The translations under genes were made by a program, and so were the position numbers. A DNA stretch of 52,312 bases from assembly GCA_045636945.1 (NCBI GenBank), contig JAZTYO010000028.1, positions 1 to 52,312 on the forward strand, written 5' to 3'. The notes under the pieces were generated by a model. The model saw only the letters and a program-made list of their open reading frames with translations. It was not told the DNA's origin and searched no databases. Shown piece after piece: positions 51,529 to 52,312 of this stretch. The stretch is from UMGS172 sp045636945 (GTDB taxonomy: Bacteria > Bacillota > Clostridia > Oscillospirales > Acutalibacteraceae). Numbering within the stretch: the first letter of the stretch is position 1; each line of letters opens with the position of its first letter.

Positions 51529-51999
51529 ATGAAAGAGAAGGACATAAATAGTTTAGAACATACTAAGTGGAGATGTCAATACCATATTGTATTTGCACCA
51601 AAATATCGCAGACAAGCAATATACAAAGAGATAAAAACTGATATAGGGAAAATACTAAGAAAATTATGTGAACAAAAAGGTGTAAATATAATAGAAGCGG
51701 GAGCGTGCCCCGACCATATACATATGCTCATAGAAATACCACCGAAATACAGTGTAGCATAAATAATGGGATTTCTAAAAGGTAAGAGCAGTCTTATGAT
51801 TTTCGACAGACACGCAAATTTAAAGTACAAATATGGAAACCGTCATTTTTGGGCAAGAGGATACTATGTAGATACCGTAGGGCGCAATAAAAAACAAATA
51901 GCGGAATACATAAGAAACCAATTATAAGAAGATGAAGTGGCAGACCAAATGAGTATTCAAGAATACATAGACCCGTTTACGGGTAGCAAGACAAAGTAG
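51529..51999 (+). pseudogene. tnpA: IS200/IS605 TnpA transposase with two in-frame TAA codons
   Basis: 156-codon HUH/Y1 transposase frame. The first 77 codons are clean and include the metal-binding HIH in CPDHIHMLIEIP. A TAA at 51760-51762 interrupts the frame after PKYSVA. The frame then continues normally (IMGFLKGKSSLMIFDRHA, RHFWARGYYVDTVGRNKK), with a second TAA at 51925-51927, to the real stop at 51997-51999. The nucleophilic Tyr region lies beyond the first stop, so the product is inactive unless the stop is read through. There are no frameshifts, so the decay is recent. Confidence 0.85.
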
Positions 52000-52149
52000 G
52001 CTAAATAAAAACACCCCTTTAGGGGTTACCCGAAGAAGTAATGCGGGTAGCAGAACCTTTCGGAGCCCCTTCAGGGGTGTGGCCTGTAAAATGCCCTTCT
52101 AGGGCTTATTCAAGCCTCCGGCTTAGCCGGTAGTCATGATTGTCAGCTA

Positions 52150-52312
52150 TTAGTTGTACTTAAGTCTGTCAGCTGCAAGCTTCTTCTGAACGATATCATT
52201 AGCTGCTGCAACTGCCTGGTCAACAACGTTGGAAACAGAGTCAATAGCGGTCTTAACACCTGCAGAAGATGCACTCTTTACAGGTTTATAGATATCGTCA
52301 TTGGTCTTACCG
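52150..52312 (-). CDS. 3' end of an unidentified minus-strand gene (runs off the window)
   Basis: A minus-strand frame enters from the window edge and ends with TAA at 52150-52152. The 53 visible C-terminal residues are helical and Ala/Val/Lys-rich (for example SNVVDQAVAAANDIVQKKLA), with the same codon style as the highly expressed genes here. The IS200-type element sits directly after its stop. The family cannot be named from this piece. Confidence 0.6.
   Translation of the reverse strand, partial: GKTNDDIYKPVKSASSAGVKTAIDSVSNVVDQAVAAANDIVQKKLAADRLKYN

Larger units (their letters stand above)
51405..52140 (+). mobile_element. IS200/IS605-type insertion sequence (tnpA only)
   Basis: A single-strand transposing element located right after the ribosomal terminator. 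The left end has the subterminal hairpin CCACTGGC-TCT-GCCAGTGG (51414-51432); the right end has AAGCC-TCC-GGCTT (52112-52124) followed by TAGTCATGATTG. Between them are the tnpA gene, a 12-bp inverted repeat in its leader, and several small hairpins after it. There is no tnpB. Ends are approximate, because this family makes no target duplication. The tnpA has two nonsense codons, so the copy needs help from another to move. Confidence 0.75.

Noticed and set aside
51760..51927. Recoding of TAA as a sense codon in this genome
   Set aside because: TAA ends many clear genes here (for example ftsH, rplD, rpsC, rplP), so it is a normal stop; the two codons in tnpA are mutations.

Overview
The window looks like a chromosomal segment from a low-to-moderate GC Firmicute of class Clostridia, most likely the Oscillospirales/Ruminococcaceae group. 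Grounds: the gene content and order (yloU-yloV-recG, ywiB-like gene-argS, a KOW-domain gene between map and infA), zinc-type S14 and L36, strong AAGGAGG ribosome binding sites, an archaeal/eukaryote-type ProRS, and two LytR-CpsA-Psr proteins. The genus cannot be fixed by reading alone.

Layout. 1-1960: ftsH, ending in a bidirectional terminator. 2022-9601 (minus): an EamA transporter, then a probable operon ymdB - orphan peptide-binding lipoprotein - yloU - yloV/fakA - recG. 9742-13651 (plus): murI - DUF1934 - argS - esterase. 13697-17796 (minus): LUD protein, RNase Y with a folded 5' leader, and pssA-psd (phosphatidylethanolamine synthesis). 18007-19985 (plus): LOG protein, second EamA transporter and a small protein with a damaged or unusual start. 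20072-24149 (minus): a gene remnant, then metF - separate MetH activation domain - metH, translationally coupled by ATGA overlaps. 24227-27327 (minus): LCP protein - PqqD-like protein - S26-type peptidase, preceded by a second LCP gene. 27398-32470 (minus): a shikimate cluster aroE-aroK-aroB-aroA-aroC-chorismate mutase. 32652-35202 (plus): acpP, proS and a Ser/Thr-rich membrane protein. 35203-35553: an IS remnant abutting a beheaded gene.

35675-51351 (plus): the S10-spc-alpha ribosomal superoperon without interruption: S10, L3, L4, L23, L2, S19, L22, S3, L16, L29, S17, L14, L24, L5, S14, S8, L6, L18, S5, L30, L15, SecY, Adk, Map, KOW protein, IF-1, L36, S13, S11, S4, RpoA, L17. It opens with a good promoter and a ~280-nt structured leader that ends in a terminator-like hairpin. 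An IS200/IS605 element with a doubly nonsense-mutated tnpA follows (about 51405-52140), then the 3' end of a minus-strand gene.

Most of the window is core housekeeping. The parts most worth a second look are the folded leader of the ribosomal operon, the three-way-junction leader of rny, the orphan PqqD/S26-peptidase pair locked into an LCP operon, the bistable hairpin before rpoA, the start-less small gene at 19.6 kb, and the two insertion-sequence scars. No tRNA, rRNA, CRISPR array or known metabolite riboswitch was recognised. Promoter, terminator and RNA-fold calls were made by eye without energy calculations.
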